In this document: positions 16,224 through 23,683 of the stretch, one piece after another
Position numbering within the stretch: the first letter of the stretch is position 1
Layout: each line of letters starts with the position of its first letter
Assembly: GCA_014381785.1 (NCBI GenBank)
Contig: JACNKZ010000041.1
Coordinates: 1-44,276 of the forward strand
DNA length: 44,276 bases
Direction of reading: 5' to 3'
From: Kiritimatiellota bacterium
Lineage (GTDB): Bacteria; Verrucomicrobiota; Kiritimatiellia; Kiritimatiellales; Tichowtungiaceae
The notes under the pieces: generated by a model
Database searches by the model: none
Told to the model about the DNA's origin: nothing
What the model saw: the letters and a program-made list of their open reading frames with translations, nothing else
Program-made: the position numbers and the translations under genes

Positions 16224-17611
16224 TTGGAGTCCTCACGTTTAAGCTCATCGGTCCAGGTTCCGCCCAGCGTCCGATACAAGTTGATGCGGTATTGCAGCAG
16301 ATCGGTTTGCGCGGCGACGCGGTCGCGCTCCAGGTTTTGGAGGCCGACCAGCTCCACCAGCACGGGCAGGTATTGGCTCAGCCCGTTGCGGTAGCGGTTC
16401 AGTGCCTCGTTATAGGAGCTGCGGCTCAGCTTCAGGTTGCGGTCGAGCGCCTCGATGTAGTCGCGCTGCTTCTGCTCGGAAACCAGTGCGTCTTCCACCT
16501 CGTTGATGGCGCTGAGCACCGTTTCGCGATACGCCGCCAGCCGCTCATTGACCACCGCGCGGGTGCGCTCCACCTCCGCCTTGCGGCGGCCGCCCTCAAA
16601 AATCGGACCGGTAATGCTTCCGATCAGGTGGGAATACCAGTCGTCAAACAGATCGGCGAATTCGGCGCTGTCATATCCGGCGGTTGCGCTCAGGCGGATG
16701 GCGGGCAGCCGATCCGCGCGCGCAGCGCTCACGCTCCAGTCGGCCGACCGCAGCCGCAGCCCGGCCGCCCGGACATCGGGACGGTTGGTCAGCACGTCGG
16801 CAGGAAGTCCGATGGCCGGAAGAGCTCCAACCATTGGAAGTTTTTCGGTGGAAACTTCCAAGCTTTGGAAATCGCCGCGCCCAAGAAGAGCCGCCAGCTC
16901 GTTACGCAGCAGCTGCTCGCGCATCTCGGCCAGTGGAATTCGCGCTTCGGTTCCGGCGACGGTCTGGCGCTGCTGATAGACATCCAGTGCGGTGGCCTGC
17001 GATTTGCGGAAACGCAGCTCCACCAGCTCCAGCGAGGTTCTGTTGGCTTCGAGCTGCTGACGAAGCAGCTCCGTCTGTAACTTTTGCGAAACGATCCCGC
17101 TCCAGCGCAGAGCCGTCTGCGAGGCGAGCGTCATGGCGGCGGTTTTGAGCTGCTCGCGCGACACCTCGCGGTCAAGCGCGGCCGCTTCGCTCGCCGATTT
17201 TACGCGACCCCACAGATCCAGCTCATAGGAAGCGGTCAGGCCGAGCGAATACAATTCCGTCGAAACGCGGGTGTTCATATTCTGACGGGATGATCCGGAC
17301 GCGGCTGCATCGAGGGACGGCCAGCGCGCGGCCCCGCTCTTTGTTGCAACGGCTTCGGCCTGTGCCAGCCGCGCCCACGACTGCTGAATCGACGGACTGT
17401 CCGACAGCACCTCATCGACCAAACCATTAAGTTCCAAGGATTGGAAACTTTCCCACCAGCGGTTGGTCACATCCATGCCGGACTCAGAATAGAGCGAAAA
17501 CTGATCAGGAACATCGGCAGAGAAATCCCGCCCATCCGGCGCGAACCGCGCGCAGGAGGTGCACAATAAAACCGCCAGCAGAGCCATTCCATTTTGAATT
17601 CCAAATTTCAT
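16220..17611 (-). CDS. Outer-membrane efflux lipoprotein (OprM/NodT-like)
   Basis: 463 residues with a lipoprotein signal: hydrophobic MALLAVLLCTS then Cys (lipobox LCTSC near residue 20). Two OEP repeats follow, with typical AEAVATKSGAARWPSLDAAASG and RLPAIRLSATAGYDSAEF strands and long alpha-helical barrel segments. It forms the trimeric exit duct for the RND pump. Three dispersed palindromes lie within this gene (16825-16839, 16856-16870, 17432-17446), two coding for F-Q-S-L-E and one for P-M-V-G. No other gene here carries more than one. It overlaps the adaptor and the tetR-type gene by 4 bp each. Confidence 0.92.
   Translation of the reverse strand: MKFGIQNGMALLAVLLCTSCARFAPDGRDFSADVPDQFSLYSESGMDVTNRWWESFQSLELNGLVDEVLSDSPSIQQSWARLAQAEAVATKSGAARWPSLDAAASGSSRQNMNTRVSTELYSLGLTASYELDLWGRVKSASEAAALDREVSREQLKTAAMTLASQTALRWSGIVSQKLQTELLRQQLEANRTSLELVELRFRKSQATALDVYQQRQTVAGTEARIPLAEMREQLLRNELAALLGRGDFQSLEVSTEKLPMVGALPAIGLPADVLTNRPDVRAAGLRLRSADWSVSAARADRLPAIRLSATAGYDSAEFADLFDDWYSHLIGSITGPIFEGGRRKAEVERTRAVVNERLAAYRETVLSAINEVEDALVSEQKQRDYIEALDRNLKLSRSSYNEALNRYRNGLSQYLPVLVELVGLQNLERDRVAAQTDLLQYRINLYRTLGGTWTDELKREDSK
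16825..16839. repeat. Dispersed palindrome in efflux lipoprotein gene (1 of 3)
   Basis: CTCCAA-CCA-TTGGAA, one arm change; minus-strand reading gives L-P-M-V-G-A. Confidence 0.65.
16856..16870. repeat. Dispersed palindrome in efflux lipoprotein gene (2 of 3)
   Basis: TTCCAA-GCT-TTGGAA, perfect; minus-strand reading gives F-Q-S-L-E. Only 16 bp separate it from copy 1. Confidence 0.85.
17432..17446. repeat. Dispersed palindrome in efflux lipoprotein gene (3 of 3)
   Basis: TTCCAA-GGA-TTGGAA, perfect; minus-strand reading again gives F-Q-S-L-E, near the N-terminus of the mature lipoprotein. Confidence 0.85.
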
Positions 17612-18204
17612 AATTCCAGCTTTCGCGTTTCCGGTTTCAATACCGCCGCATCCCAGAACAGATTGAGAAGCGTATTCACTTCGATTTGATCGTTATTGAA
17701 CTTGTTCAGCCGGACCCGGAACAACAGCGGACCAATCAATAGGCAGTGCAGGTCAGCGACCGTCACATCGCTGCGCAAAACGCCCTCATCCACTCCCGCC
17801 TTAAGCAGACCGCGGGCCACCTCCACCAACAACCGGTGCTGTCCCATAAACTCCTGCTGAATGGACTCAGAGCTGATCTGATGCATCAACCGGAACATGA
17901 CAGACCGCTTCTCGACAAACGCACCGATTTCCCGTCCAAACAGAAAAAAACGTTCGCAGAAAGGGAGATCCATCCTGGCAATCTCTTTCATCCGTCCAGC
18001 CATCTGCTCCACACCGTCCAAAGCCATCTGAATAAACAGGTCTTCCTTGTTTTTGAAATATAGATAGAGCGTGCCCTTCCCGACTCCGGCCCGCGCGGCG
18101 ACATCGTCCAGTTTCACGGCGTCAAAGCGCCGGTTTTTAAATTCATCAAACGCCGACTGAAGGATCGCCGCCCGCTTCTCGCTCTTTTTTCGTTCCCTTG
18201 TCAT
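17608..18204 (-). CDS. TetR/AcrR-family repressor of the efflux operon
   Basis: 198 residues. The N-terminal helix-turn-helix is canonical: KRAAILQSAFDEF, then VKLDDVAARAGVGKGTLYLYFKNKEDLF (about 32-58). The C-terminal ligand-binding domain is helical and divergent, as usual. It is the first gene of the operon and overlaps the outer-membrane factor gene by 4 bp. An inverted repeat ACTGAC-CA-GTCAGT 18-31 bp upstream of the start is a likely operator, so autoregulation and ligand-induced expression of the pump are expected. The ligand cannot be predicted. Confidence 0.92.
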   Translation of the reverse strand: MTRERKKSEKRAAILQSAFDEFKNRRFDAVKLDDVAARAGVGKGTLYLYFKNKEDLFIQMALDGVEQMAGRMKEIARMDLPFCERFFLFGREIGAFVEKRSVMFRLMHQISSESIQQEFMGQHRLLVEVARGLLKAGVDEGVLRSDVTVADLHCLLIGPLLFRVRLNKFNNDQIEVNTLLNLFWDAAVLKPETRKLEL

Positions 18205-18221
18205 GGCTGGGAAACTACAAA

Positions 18222-18235
18222 ACTGACCAGTCAGT
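18222..18235. promoter_or_regulatory. Putative TetR operator
   Basis: ACTGAC-CA-GTCAGT, two perfect 6-bp arms around a 2-bp centre, just upstream of the TetR-family start. The GACCAGTCAGT style is frequent in AcrR-type operators. Confidence 0.65.
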
Positions 18236-18610
18236 CACAATTAAAATATTAGAAAACTTCAAGATGATAGCCACGAAAAACCTAGCGCGGCCTAGCCGCA
18301 ACCAAAATTTGAACCACGACCACCACAGGTAAAGGCTGGCGTTATCACGACAGCAACGGAATGTAATAAAGTGGCAAATACACCAAAAACACGAAAGAGA
18401 GAATTGCCCACGAATAACTCGAATGAAGAAAAAGGCCCCGTCCTGATTCGTGAAAATTGCCACTTCGTTGCCCCACATTCGTGGAGCCCAGCTCGCCTGC
18501 GGCTCGGTTCGTGTGGATTCGTGGGCGAAAAAAGCCTCTGCTTAGTTGCTGTTGAATAAGGGGTTGCGAAATAAATCTTGTTAAAAAACAAGGAAATGAC
18601 GGATAGTAGT

Positions 18611-18670
18611 ACAAAAGATCACAAAAAGTTCCCGGCGTTGTTTTCGTGTATTCTTGTGTTTTTTGTGGCT
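18611..18670 (-). repeat. AC-rich palindromic repeat, copy A
   Basis: On the minus strand it reads GCCACAAAAAACACAAG, then ACACGAAAAC, a spacer and CTTTTTGTGATC. This closely matches 42997-43064 in opposite orientation. Translation gives HKKHKNTRK, a peptide signature I recall from environmental genomes carrying this repeat. Confidence 0.7.
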
Positions 18671-18680
18671 ATAAACTTGC

Positions 18681-19325
18681 ATGAATTTTAAACAGATCAT
18701 CTGGGACTGGAACGGGACGCTGTGGGACGACACATGGCTGTGTGTGGAAATCAATAACCACATGCTGGAGCGGAGGGGTCTGCCGCTGATCACGCTCGAA
18801 ACCTACCGGGCGAAACTCTGCTTTCCCGTCACTGACTACTACTGCCAGCTCGGCTTTGATTATGAAACTGCCCCCTACCCCCGGCTGGCGGAAGAGTTCA
18901 TTGAGGAGTATCACCGCCGCCGCTTTGAGTGCGAACTGCACCCCGATGCGCGGAAGCTGATTGGTTTTTTCCAAGGTTTGGAAACTCCGCAGGCCGTGCT
19001 GTCGGCCTATCAGCACGACACGCTGATGCAGGCGGTAGACCATTTCTGGCTGTTGGAATTTTTTACGGACGTCATCGGGCTCAACGACATCTATGCTCAC
19101 GGCAAGGTGGATAACGGGAAGCAGTACATCGCCCAGCTGGACGTCGATCCCGCCGAGGTGCTCTTCATCGGCGACACGATCCACGACTTTGAAGTGGCTG
19201 AAGCCATGGGCGTACAGTGTGCGCTGGTTGCCAACGGCCACAACAGCCGCGAGCGCCTCGAAGCCTGCGGCGTGCCGGTGCTCAATTCCCTTTCTAAACT
19301 ACGCAACATCATTTTGACAGGATAA
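18681..19325 (+). CDS. HAD-family hydrolase (phosphoglycolate phosphatase-like)
   Basis: 214 residues. Motif I is DWNGTLWDD: Asp9 is the nucleophile, but the usual DxD is DxN here, which also occurs in some HAD phosphatases. Motif II is VLSAYQ, motif III the Lys of GKVDNGK, and motif IV GDTIHDFEVA. A helical cap lies between motifs I and II. It probably dephosphorylates a small metabolite; the substrate is unknown. A perfect palindrome codes for F-Q-G-L-E (18969-18983) just before motif II. The start follows an AC-rich repeat by 10 nt and has no Shine-Dalgarno. The last codons and the stop lie inside another palindromic repeat (19314-19386). Confidence 0.85.
   Translation: MNFKQIIWDWNGTLWDDTWLCVEINNHMLERRGLPLITLETYRAKLCFPVTDYYCQLGFDYETAPYPRLAEEFIEEYHRRRFECELHPDARKLIGFFQGLETPQAVLSAYQHDTLMQAVDHFWLLEFFTDVIGLNDIYAHGKVDNGKQYIAQLDVDPAEVLFIGDTIHDFEVAEAMGVQCALVANGHNSRERLEACGVPVLNSLSKLRNIILTG
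18969..18983. repeat. Dispersed palindrome, perfect, in HAD gene
   Basis: TTCCAA-GGT-TTGGAA, read as F-Q-G-L-E. Confidence 0.85.
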
Positions 19326-19386
19326 CAGGATTCACAGGATCGCCTGCATACCCAAAGAAATCCTGTCCATCCTGTTATCCCGTCAA
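19314..19386. repeat. ACAGGAT-type long inverted repeat
   Basis: Arms of 27 nt (19314-19340 and 19360-19386) match at 24 of 27 positions. Both carry TTGAC, GGATAACAGGAT and ACAGGAT words around a 19-nt loop. It supplies the last codons and stop of the HAD gene. Similar GGATAACAGGAT palindromes are widespread in environmental genomes as I recall. A terminator role is possible. Confidence 0.85.
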
Positions 19387-19392
19387 AAAATA

Positions 19393-19407
19393 TTCCAATC
19401 ATTGGAA
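19393..19407. repeat. Dispersed palindrome, perfect, upstream of tadA
   Basis: TTCCAA-TCA-TTGGAA, 20 nt before the tadA start and 6 nt after the ACAGGAT repeat. It lies in the likely 5' leader. Confidence 0.85.
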
Positions 19408-19427
19408 AAGCTGATAGCGTCCACACC

Positions 19428-19916
19428 ATGAGCGAAGAATTTTCAGTGGATGAGATGTATATGGGCATGGCGCTGCGGGAAGCGGAACGCGGCGCGGCCG
19501 AGGGCGAAGTGCCCTGCGGCGCGGTCATTGTGAAAGACGATCTGGTGATCGGCAAGGCGCACAACCAGACCGAAATGCTCAAAGACCCGACTGCGCATGC
19601 CGAGATTCTAGCGATCACCCAGGCGGCGGCAGAGCTGGAAAACTGGCGGCTGACTGATGCGGTGATGTATGTGACCAAAGAGCCCTGCCCGATGTGCGCG
19701 GGCGCGATTGTGCTCGCGCGGATCAAAAAAGTGGTGTGGGCGGTCGATGATCCCAAACGCGGCGGAGCGCGCTCCAAATTCGAAATTCTCGACCACACGG
19801 ATCTCAACCACCGGGTTGAAATGGAAAGCGGTGTGCTGCACGACGAGTGCAAAGCCCTGCTGCAAGGCTTCTTCCGAGCCCGCCGCGCCGAAAACAAAGC
19901 TACTGCACCAGAGTAA
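19428..19916 (+). CDS. tadA: tRNA-specific adenosine deaminase TadA
   Basis: 162 residues. It deaminates A34 to inosine in the tRNA-Arg(ACG) anticodon. The zinc site is complete: His57 and catalytic Glu59 in AHAEI, with Cys87 and Cys90 in EPCPMC. VPCGAVIVKDD and HNQTE near 28-48 are typical. The length is normal. The start has no clear Shine-Dalgarno and sits just after a dispersed palindrome. The 3' end overlaps the convergent glycosyltransferase gene by 17 bp. Confidence 0.95.
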   Translation: MSEEFSVDEMYMGMALREAERGAAEGEVPCGAVIVKDDLVIGKAHNQTEMLKDPTAHAEILAITQAAAELENWRLTDAVMYVTKEPCPMCAGAIVLARIKKVVWAVDDPKRGGARSKFEILDHTDLNHRVEMESGVLHDECKALLQGFFRARRAENKATAPE

Positions 19917-20955
19917 GCGCTTCGGCGCAGTTGGCGGCAAGGGGAAGGCGGTCGGCCAAGTGCGAAAATTCCCAAAGTTTCCGAACCTTGGAGCCGGCGT
20001 GCAACAGCACCACCTTTTCGACCCGTTTGCTCAGCTCAAGCAGGGCGCCGATTTCGTCGGAGGCGAGCAACTCCACATCGCGCAGATCAATCACGATTTT
20101 TCCTGACAAATTATCTGGCATCTCGGCGAATTCACAATAGGTGACGCCGTGTTCCGCCCAGTGCGGCGGCGCGGAGGGGTCAACTGCGGCCGGGATGTTC
20201 TTTAACCAGCGCAGGAGGATCGTCAGCCAGATGGCACGCATCAGAAATGCAATATTAGCGGCGTAGCGTTTGGTGAGCCGCTTGGGGTTGTCCCCCCAGC
20301 GCCACAGCCACTCGCAGTGGATTTTCTGCGCCCAGACCGGCGCGCGGGTCTGGGCGCCGGCGATAAAGTCGAGCGTTCCGCCGATGCCGATGGACACCGG
20401 AATATTCCACTCGTTGACGTGCATGTGGTTAAACAGATCCTGCTTGGGCGCGCCGAAGGCGGTGAAGAGAATATCCGGCTTCGCCTCGGCGAGGCGGCGT
20501 AAAATTTCCGCATGGTCCATACTTTCGAACGGCGCATGGGGCGGCGACCACGCGCCGGCCACCTTCAGATCCGGATGGCGTTTTTTCAACACCTCCATCG
20601 CTTTGGCGGCGACGCCCTCGGCGGCGCCGAGACCATAAATGCTGATGCCCTCTTTTTCAGCGCGCGCGGCGAGCATGGGGGTGATATCGCTGCCGGTCAC
20701 CCGGCCTTTGAGCGCGGGGCCATAGAACGGGGCCAGCTTGACGGGCGGAAAGCCATCGGCAATGACCAGATCGGCCTCGCGCAGCACATCACGTAATCCG
20801 GGGTCTTTCTGAGCCAGCACAAGAAAGTCGAGGTTCGCCGTAGCGATAAATCCGGGCTTACCGGAGCGCACCCGGTCCACCGTCCACTGAATGGCTTCCT
20901 CGAACGTAACGTTATGGAATGGAACCCCGAACAGAACCAGTGGTGTGTTTTGCAT
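19900..20955 (-). CDS. WecG/TagA/CpsF glycosyltransferase fused to a STAS-like domain
   Basis: 351 residues. Residues 1-235 are a GT26-family enzyme: GVPFHNVTFEEAI, ATANLDFLVLAQKD, ADLVIADGFPPVKLA, YGLGAAEG, FTAFGAPKQDLF and GIGGTLDFIAG. The family transfers ManNAc, ManNAcA or similar sugars to lipid-linked GlcNAc on the inner face of the membrane. An amphipathic membrane-proximal stretch (about 236-262) follows. The C-terminal 80 residues resemble a STAS domain (KIVIDLRDVELLASDEIGALLEL), with a Ser where STAS proteins are often phosphorylated. I know no standard enzyme with this fusion; the tail may mediate regulation or partner binding. It is convergent with tadA and alone on its strand. 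A palindrome variant lies in the STAS part. Confidence 0.85.
   Translation of the reverse strand: MQNTPLVLFGVPFHNVTFEEAIQWTVDRVRSGKPGFIATANLDFLVLAQKDPGLRDVLREADLVIADGFPPVKLAPFYGPALKGRVTGSDITPMLAARAEKEGISIYGLGAAEGVAAKAMEVLKKRHPDLKVAGAWSPPHAPFESMDHAEILRRLAEAKPDILFTAFGAPKQDLFNHMHVNEWNIPVSIGIGGTLDFIAGAQTRAPVWAQKIHCEWLWRWGDNPKRLTKRYAANIAFLMRAIWLTILLRWLKNIPAAVDPSAPPHWAEHGVTYCEFAEMPDNLSGKIVIDLRDVELLASDEIGALLELSKRVEKVVLLHAGSKVRKLWEFSHLADRLPLAANCAEALTLVQ
19979..19993. repeat. Dispersed palindrome variant in STAS region
   Basis: TTCCGA-ACC-TTGGAG, two arm changes, within the STAS-like tail; minus-strand reading S-K-V-R-K. Confidence 0.45.
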
Positions 20956-20992
20956 TCGGTGAGCCTATTCCAACCCACTCCTTCTTTCAAGT

Positions 20993-21007
20993 TTCCAACC
21001 CTTGGAA
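20993..21007. repeat. Dispersed palindrome, perfect, intergenic
   Basis: TTCCAA-CCC-TTGGAA, 38 bp upstream of the WecG-like start. Confidence 0.85.
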
Positions 21008-21075
21008 ACTCTATTGCATAGAGGTGCATCGTTTTCCCCGTGACTCGAAAATTAATGGGTGCAGGCTCAGCCTGC

Positions 21076-21090
21076 TTCCAACCATTGGAA
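21076..21090. repeat. Dispersed palindrome, perfect, intergenic
   Basis: TTCCAA-CCA-TTGGAA, preceded without a gap by the GCAGGCTCAGCCTGC hairpin. Confidence 0.85.
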
Positions 21091-21365
21091 ACTCTATTCC
21101 CACCCGAGGCGAAGCCAAGATCCGCCCGCAACGCTGTGCATAGCCCTGCCTGCCCGAAACACTGCGTGTAACGCTGTAGGCGGGCGTGCAGGGAGGCAAG
21201 GCGCCATTGCGACGGCAACGAGCATAGCGCGCCCAAAAGGCCGATTCTTCATCAAGCATTTTCCTTTCCGTATAATCAGCTGGCATATACTCTACCGATC
21301 GCATGCGGCGGATTGAGTTAAGCAAAATAAATAAACAAAGCCCGTTTCTGCCTGATGAACGGTTA

Positions 21366-21388
21366 GGTTGACCGCTTCGCGGTCAACC
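21366..21388 (+). other. Leader hairpin upstream of a hypothetical gene
   Basis: GGTTGACCGC pairs with GCGGTCAACC over a TTC loop, ending 19 nt before the next start codon. It has no U-tract. It might be an attenuator or a stability hairpin, or the remnant of an upstream gene. Confidence 0.5.
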
Positions 21389-21407
21389 CAAAGAGAGGAA
21401 ACATTCG

Positions 21408-21788
21408 ATGCCAGCCGAATATCATATAGACAAAAAGTCAAATGCGGTTTTCAGCAAGGCGTGGGGTACGCTAAGTGATTCGGATTTGCTGGAACACCAG
21501 CGGCTGATCACAAACGATCCTGCCTTTACACCCGATTTGAATCAGCTCTTTAACCTCATGGAGGTCGCGAGAATTGCGTTGACGTCAGAGGGTATTCGGT
21601 TGCTGGCATCTCGAGATCCATTCGGAATGGACGCTAAACGAGCCTTTGTTATTGCTCCCGGCGCAATGGAGGCGTTCGGCATGTTGCGCATGTTTCAGAT
21701 CATGACTGATGAACACCCCGACGAGTTGCGAGTGCAGTTCGATCATATTGGCGAGGCTAGATCCTGGCTGGGTCTGCCGGAACAATAA
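21408..21788 (+). CDS. Conserved hypothetical protein (126 aa), SpoIIAA/STAS-like fold suspected
   Basis: A soluble 126-residue protein without signal peptide or membrane segment. The pattern YHIDKKSNAVFSKAWGTLSD, LITNDPAFTPDLNQLFNLMEV and LTSEGIRLLA matches a family of uncharacterised proteins I recall. Its strand-helix order resembles SpoIIAA-like/STAS domains. No catalytic motif is visible. GAGAGGAA upstream of ATG 21408 supports the start. A hairpin precedes it. It is not obviously in an operon. Confidence 0.65.
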   Translation: MPAEYHIDKKSNAVFSKAWGTLSDSDLLEHQRLITNDPAFTPDLNQLFNLMEVARIALTSEGIRLLASRDPFGMDAKRAFVIAPGAMEAFGMLRMFQIMTDEHPDELRVQFDHIGEARSWLGLPEQ

Positions 21789-21850
21789 ACCAACCGCAGA
21801 ACGAGGTTTCGGCCCAATTCGACAACAAACACTTCGTCTCAAAGTACTAA

Positions 21851-21913
21851 GCCGCAACGCAGTTGCTTTCCAAGGGTTGGAACTGACCGCGTCAGGGAAC
21901 AGCGCGTTGCGGC
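21851..21913. repeat. 10-bp inverted repeat enclosing a dispersed palindrome
   Basis: GCCGCAACGC (21851-21860) and GCGTTGCGGC (21904-21913) are perfect complements. A perfect palindrome TTCCAA-GGG-TTGGAA lies inside at 21868-21882. A truncated copy (TTCCAA-ACA-TTGAA, 21932-21945) follows 22 bp upstream of the MntP-ZIP start. Confidence 0.65.
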
Positions 21914-21967
21914 GCAAGGGCAATACGGCTTTTCCAAACATTGAAAGCCGGCTATGGTTTCCACGTT

Positions 21968-23311
21968 ATGCCGATGCTTTCCATACTACTGATTGCGCTG
22001 GGTCTGGCGATGGACGCCTTTGCGGTGTCGATCACCAGCGGAATCAGTATTAAAAACCTGAAGGCGCGCCACGCGCTACTGGTCGGCGCGGCCTTCGGTC
22101 TGTTTCAGGCGGTGATGCCGCTGCTCGGCTGGTGGCTCGGCCAATGGGCATACCAATGGATTTCCGCGGTGGATTACTGGATCGCATTCGGCCTGCTTCT
22201 GTTTGTCGGCGGCCACATGATCATTACCGCCATGCAACCGGAGGATGAAAACGGCCCGAAAAATCCGCTGCATTTGCCCACGCTGCTGACGCTGGCCGTC
22301 GCCACCAGCATTGATGCGTTCGCCATCGGCATCAGCCTGTCGATGCTGCGCGTGGCCATTCTGACGCCGGCGCTGATCATCGGGCTGGTTGCGTTCGCTC
22401 TCTCGGTTGCCGGCGTTTACCTCGGCCATCTGTTCGGACACTTCAATGAGAAAAAAATGGAGGTGGCGGGCGGACTGGTGCTGATCGGTCTCGGCATTAA
22501 AATACTGGTTGAGCATCTCATTGCCCATCATGCGATATTCGAAAGCTCGCATGCCATCTGGTTCGCGTTCGGGCTGACGCTGGCGGCCGGGCTGGCAACC
22601 GGGATCGGCAGTCTGATTGCCCTCTTCTCCCGCCACACCGCCAAACGGCGCTTCTCCTTTTTCCTCGGCATCTCCACCGGCCTGCTGCTTTGGACCGCCT
22701 TCCGGCAACTGATCCCGATCGCCGAAGCGGATCTCGGCGGACTGAAAATTCCAACGATTGCTTTCTTCGGCGGCTTTTTGATTACCGCGCTGATCGACCG
22801 GCTGGTTCCGGACTTTGGAAACCCGCACGAACCGCTGCGCGTGGAAGACCTGAAAGAGGTCCCGGACTTCCGGCGCACCGGTATGCCCGCCGCACTGGCC
22901 ATCATGGCGCACAGTTTTCCGGAAGGGCTGGCCATCTTTATCGCGGCACTGCACGCGCCGGCACCCATCGCCGTCGGTGCGGCCATCGCGCTGGCGTTGC
23001 ACAACATTCCCGAGGGGATCGCAACGGCGCTGCCGATGTATCACGCCACAGGAAACCGCGCGAAGGCATGCGGCTTCTCATCGCTTACCGGGCTGGCTGA
23101 ACCACTCGGCGCGCTGATTGCCTATACGCTGTTCCACCGTTTCATGAGCGGAGCGGCGCTCGGTGTGCTCACCGCCGCGAGTGCGGGCGTGATGGTATTC
23201 ATCGCGCTCGACGGCCTGCTGCCCGCCGCGCGCACCTACGGAAAATATCACCACGCCGTCTACGGCGTGCTTGTCGGCATGCTCGCCGCCGCCGGCCTCG
23301 CCCTGCTCTAA
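21968..23311 (+). CDS. MntP-ZIP fusion metal transporter
   Basis: 447 residues, almost entirely membrane helices. Residues 3-185 form a complete MntP (manganese exporter) domain with two internal repeats, each holding the key Asp: LAMDAFAVSI (Asp16) and TSIDAFAIGIS (Asp116). Residues 196-447 form a ZIP/ZupT-type domain with the metal-binding helices HSFPEG (315-320) and HNIPEG (345-350); ZupT usually has HNFPEG in the first. MntP exports Mn2+, whereas ZIP proteins normally import divalent metals, so one chain joins opposite activities. ATG 21968 is chosen; TTG 21941 is in frame but overlaps a repeat. No yybP-ykoY riboswitch was recognised upstream. Confidence 0.9.
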   Translation: MPMLSILLIALGLAMDAFAVSITSGISIKNLKARHALLVGAAFGLFQAVMPLLGWWLGQWAYQWISAVDYWIAFGLLLFVGGHMIITAMQPEDENGPKNPLHLPTLLTLAVATSIDAFAIGISLSMLRVAILTPALIIGLVAFALSVAGVYLGHLFGHFNEKKMEVAGGLVLIGLGIKILVEHLIAHHAIFESSHAIWFAFGLTLAAGLATGIGSLIALFSRHTAKRRFSFFLGISTGLLLWTAFRQLIPIAEADLGGLKIPTIAFFGGFLITALIDRLVPDFGNPHEPLRVEDLKEVPDFRRTGMPAALAIMAHSFPEGLAIFIAALHAPAPIAVGAAIALALHNIPEGIATALPMYHATGNRAKACGFSSLTGLAEPLGALIAYTLFHRFMSGAALGVLTAASAGVMVFIALDGLLPAARTYGKYHHAVYGVLVGMLAAAGLALL

Positions 23312-23428
23312 TCTTCCACTCGACCAAGGGAGAGAGGCCGCGTGAATGTGCGGCAAGGAGTGCAAGGACTGGCAATGGTTGGAAAAACTGGTTTTCTTTG
23401 GGGCAAAGCATCGGTAGGGTTCGTTCTT

Positions 23429-23683
23429 ATGAAACGAGATATTGAATGGAAAGAAAAGCTGGACGACGGCGTGAAGCGAACCGTGCGGGTGAAGTTCCCC
23501 GGTTCCGGCAAAATTAAGTGGCAGTTCAAACGCTCCGACGAGGAGGTGTGGGACTACGACACTCCGGCGTCCCCGGAAGACTGGAAGACGCTCGAGGAAA
23601 AAGTCGACGCCCTCTATCACCGGCGCCGTGCGGCCCTGCGCGACTGGGAGCTGGTAAAAGCGATGCGAGCGGAACATGGCTGA
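23429..23683 (+). CDS. Conserved hypothetical protein (84 aa)
   Basis: A charged soluble protein, MKRDIEWKEKLDDGVKR onward, with the conserved-looking core KIKWQFKRSDEEVWDYD and ending in KAMRAEHG. I recall similar small proteins in PVC genomes but no function. The frame is open upstream to GTG 23342, but those residues look like untranslated leader. The 3' end overlaps the S4-domain gene by 8 bp, so the two are probably coupled, and a link to RNA metabolism can be guessed from that neighbour alone. Confidence 0.65.
   Translation: MKRDIEWKEKLDDGVKRTVRVKFPGSGKIKWQFKRSDEEVWDYDTPASPEDWKTLEEKVDALYHRRRAALRDWELVKAMRAEHG

Larger units (their letters stand above)
18205..18680. other. Intergenic region rich in degenerate AC/GT repeats
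   Basis: No gene is apparent. After the TetR operator it holds several degraded units related to CCACAAAAAACAC / GTGTTTTTTGTGG. Examples are CACCAAAAACACGAAAG near 18388, GGTTCGTGTGGATTCGTGGGC near 18510, and a clear unit at 18611-18670. The last unit ends only 10 nt before the HAD gene start. Confidence 0.6.
20956..21407. other. Intergenic region with two palindromes and hairpins
   Basis: No gene is convincing. It holds perfect dispersed palindromes at 20993-21007 and 21076-21090, the small hairpin GCAGGCT-C-AGCCTGC (21061-21075) abutting the second, and a 10-bp hairpin at 21366-21388. GTTTCCAACC-type sequence occurs 38 bp upstream of the glycosyltransferase start. Confidence 0.6.

Noticed and set aside
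21301-21407. Integron attC site near the hypothetical gene
   Set aside because: The hairpin at 21366-21388 lacks the RYYYAAC/GTTRRRY core sites of attC.
21789-21967. Manganese (yybP-ykoY) riboswitch before the MntP-ZIP gene
   Set aside because: I looked for its conserved loops and did not find them; the leader is occupied by palindromes and an inverted repeat.
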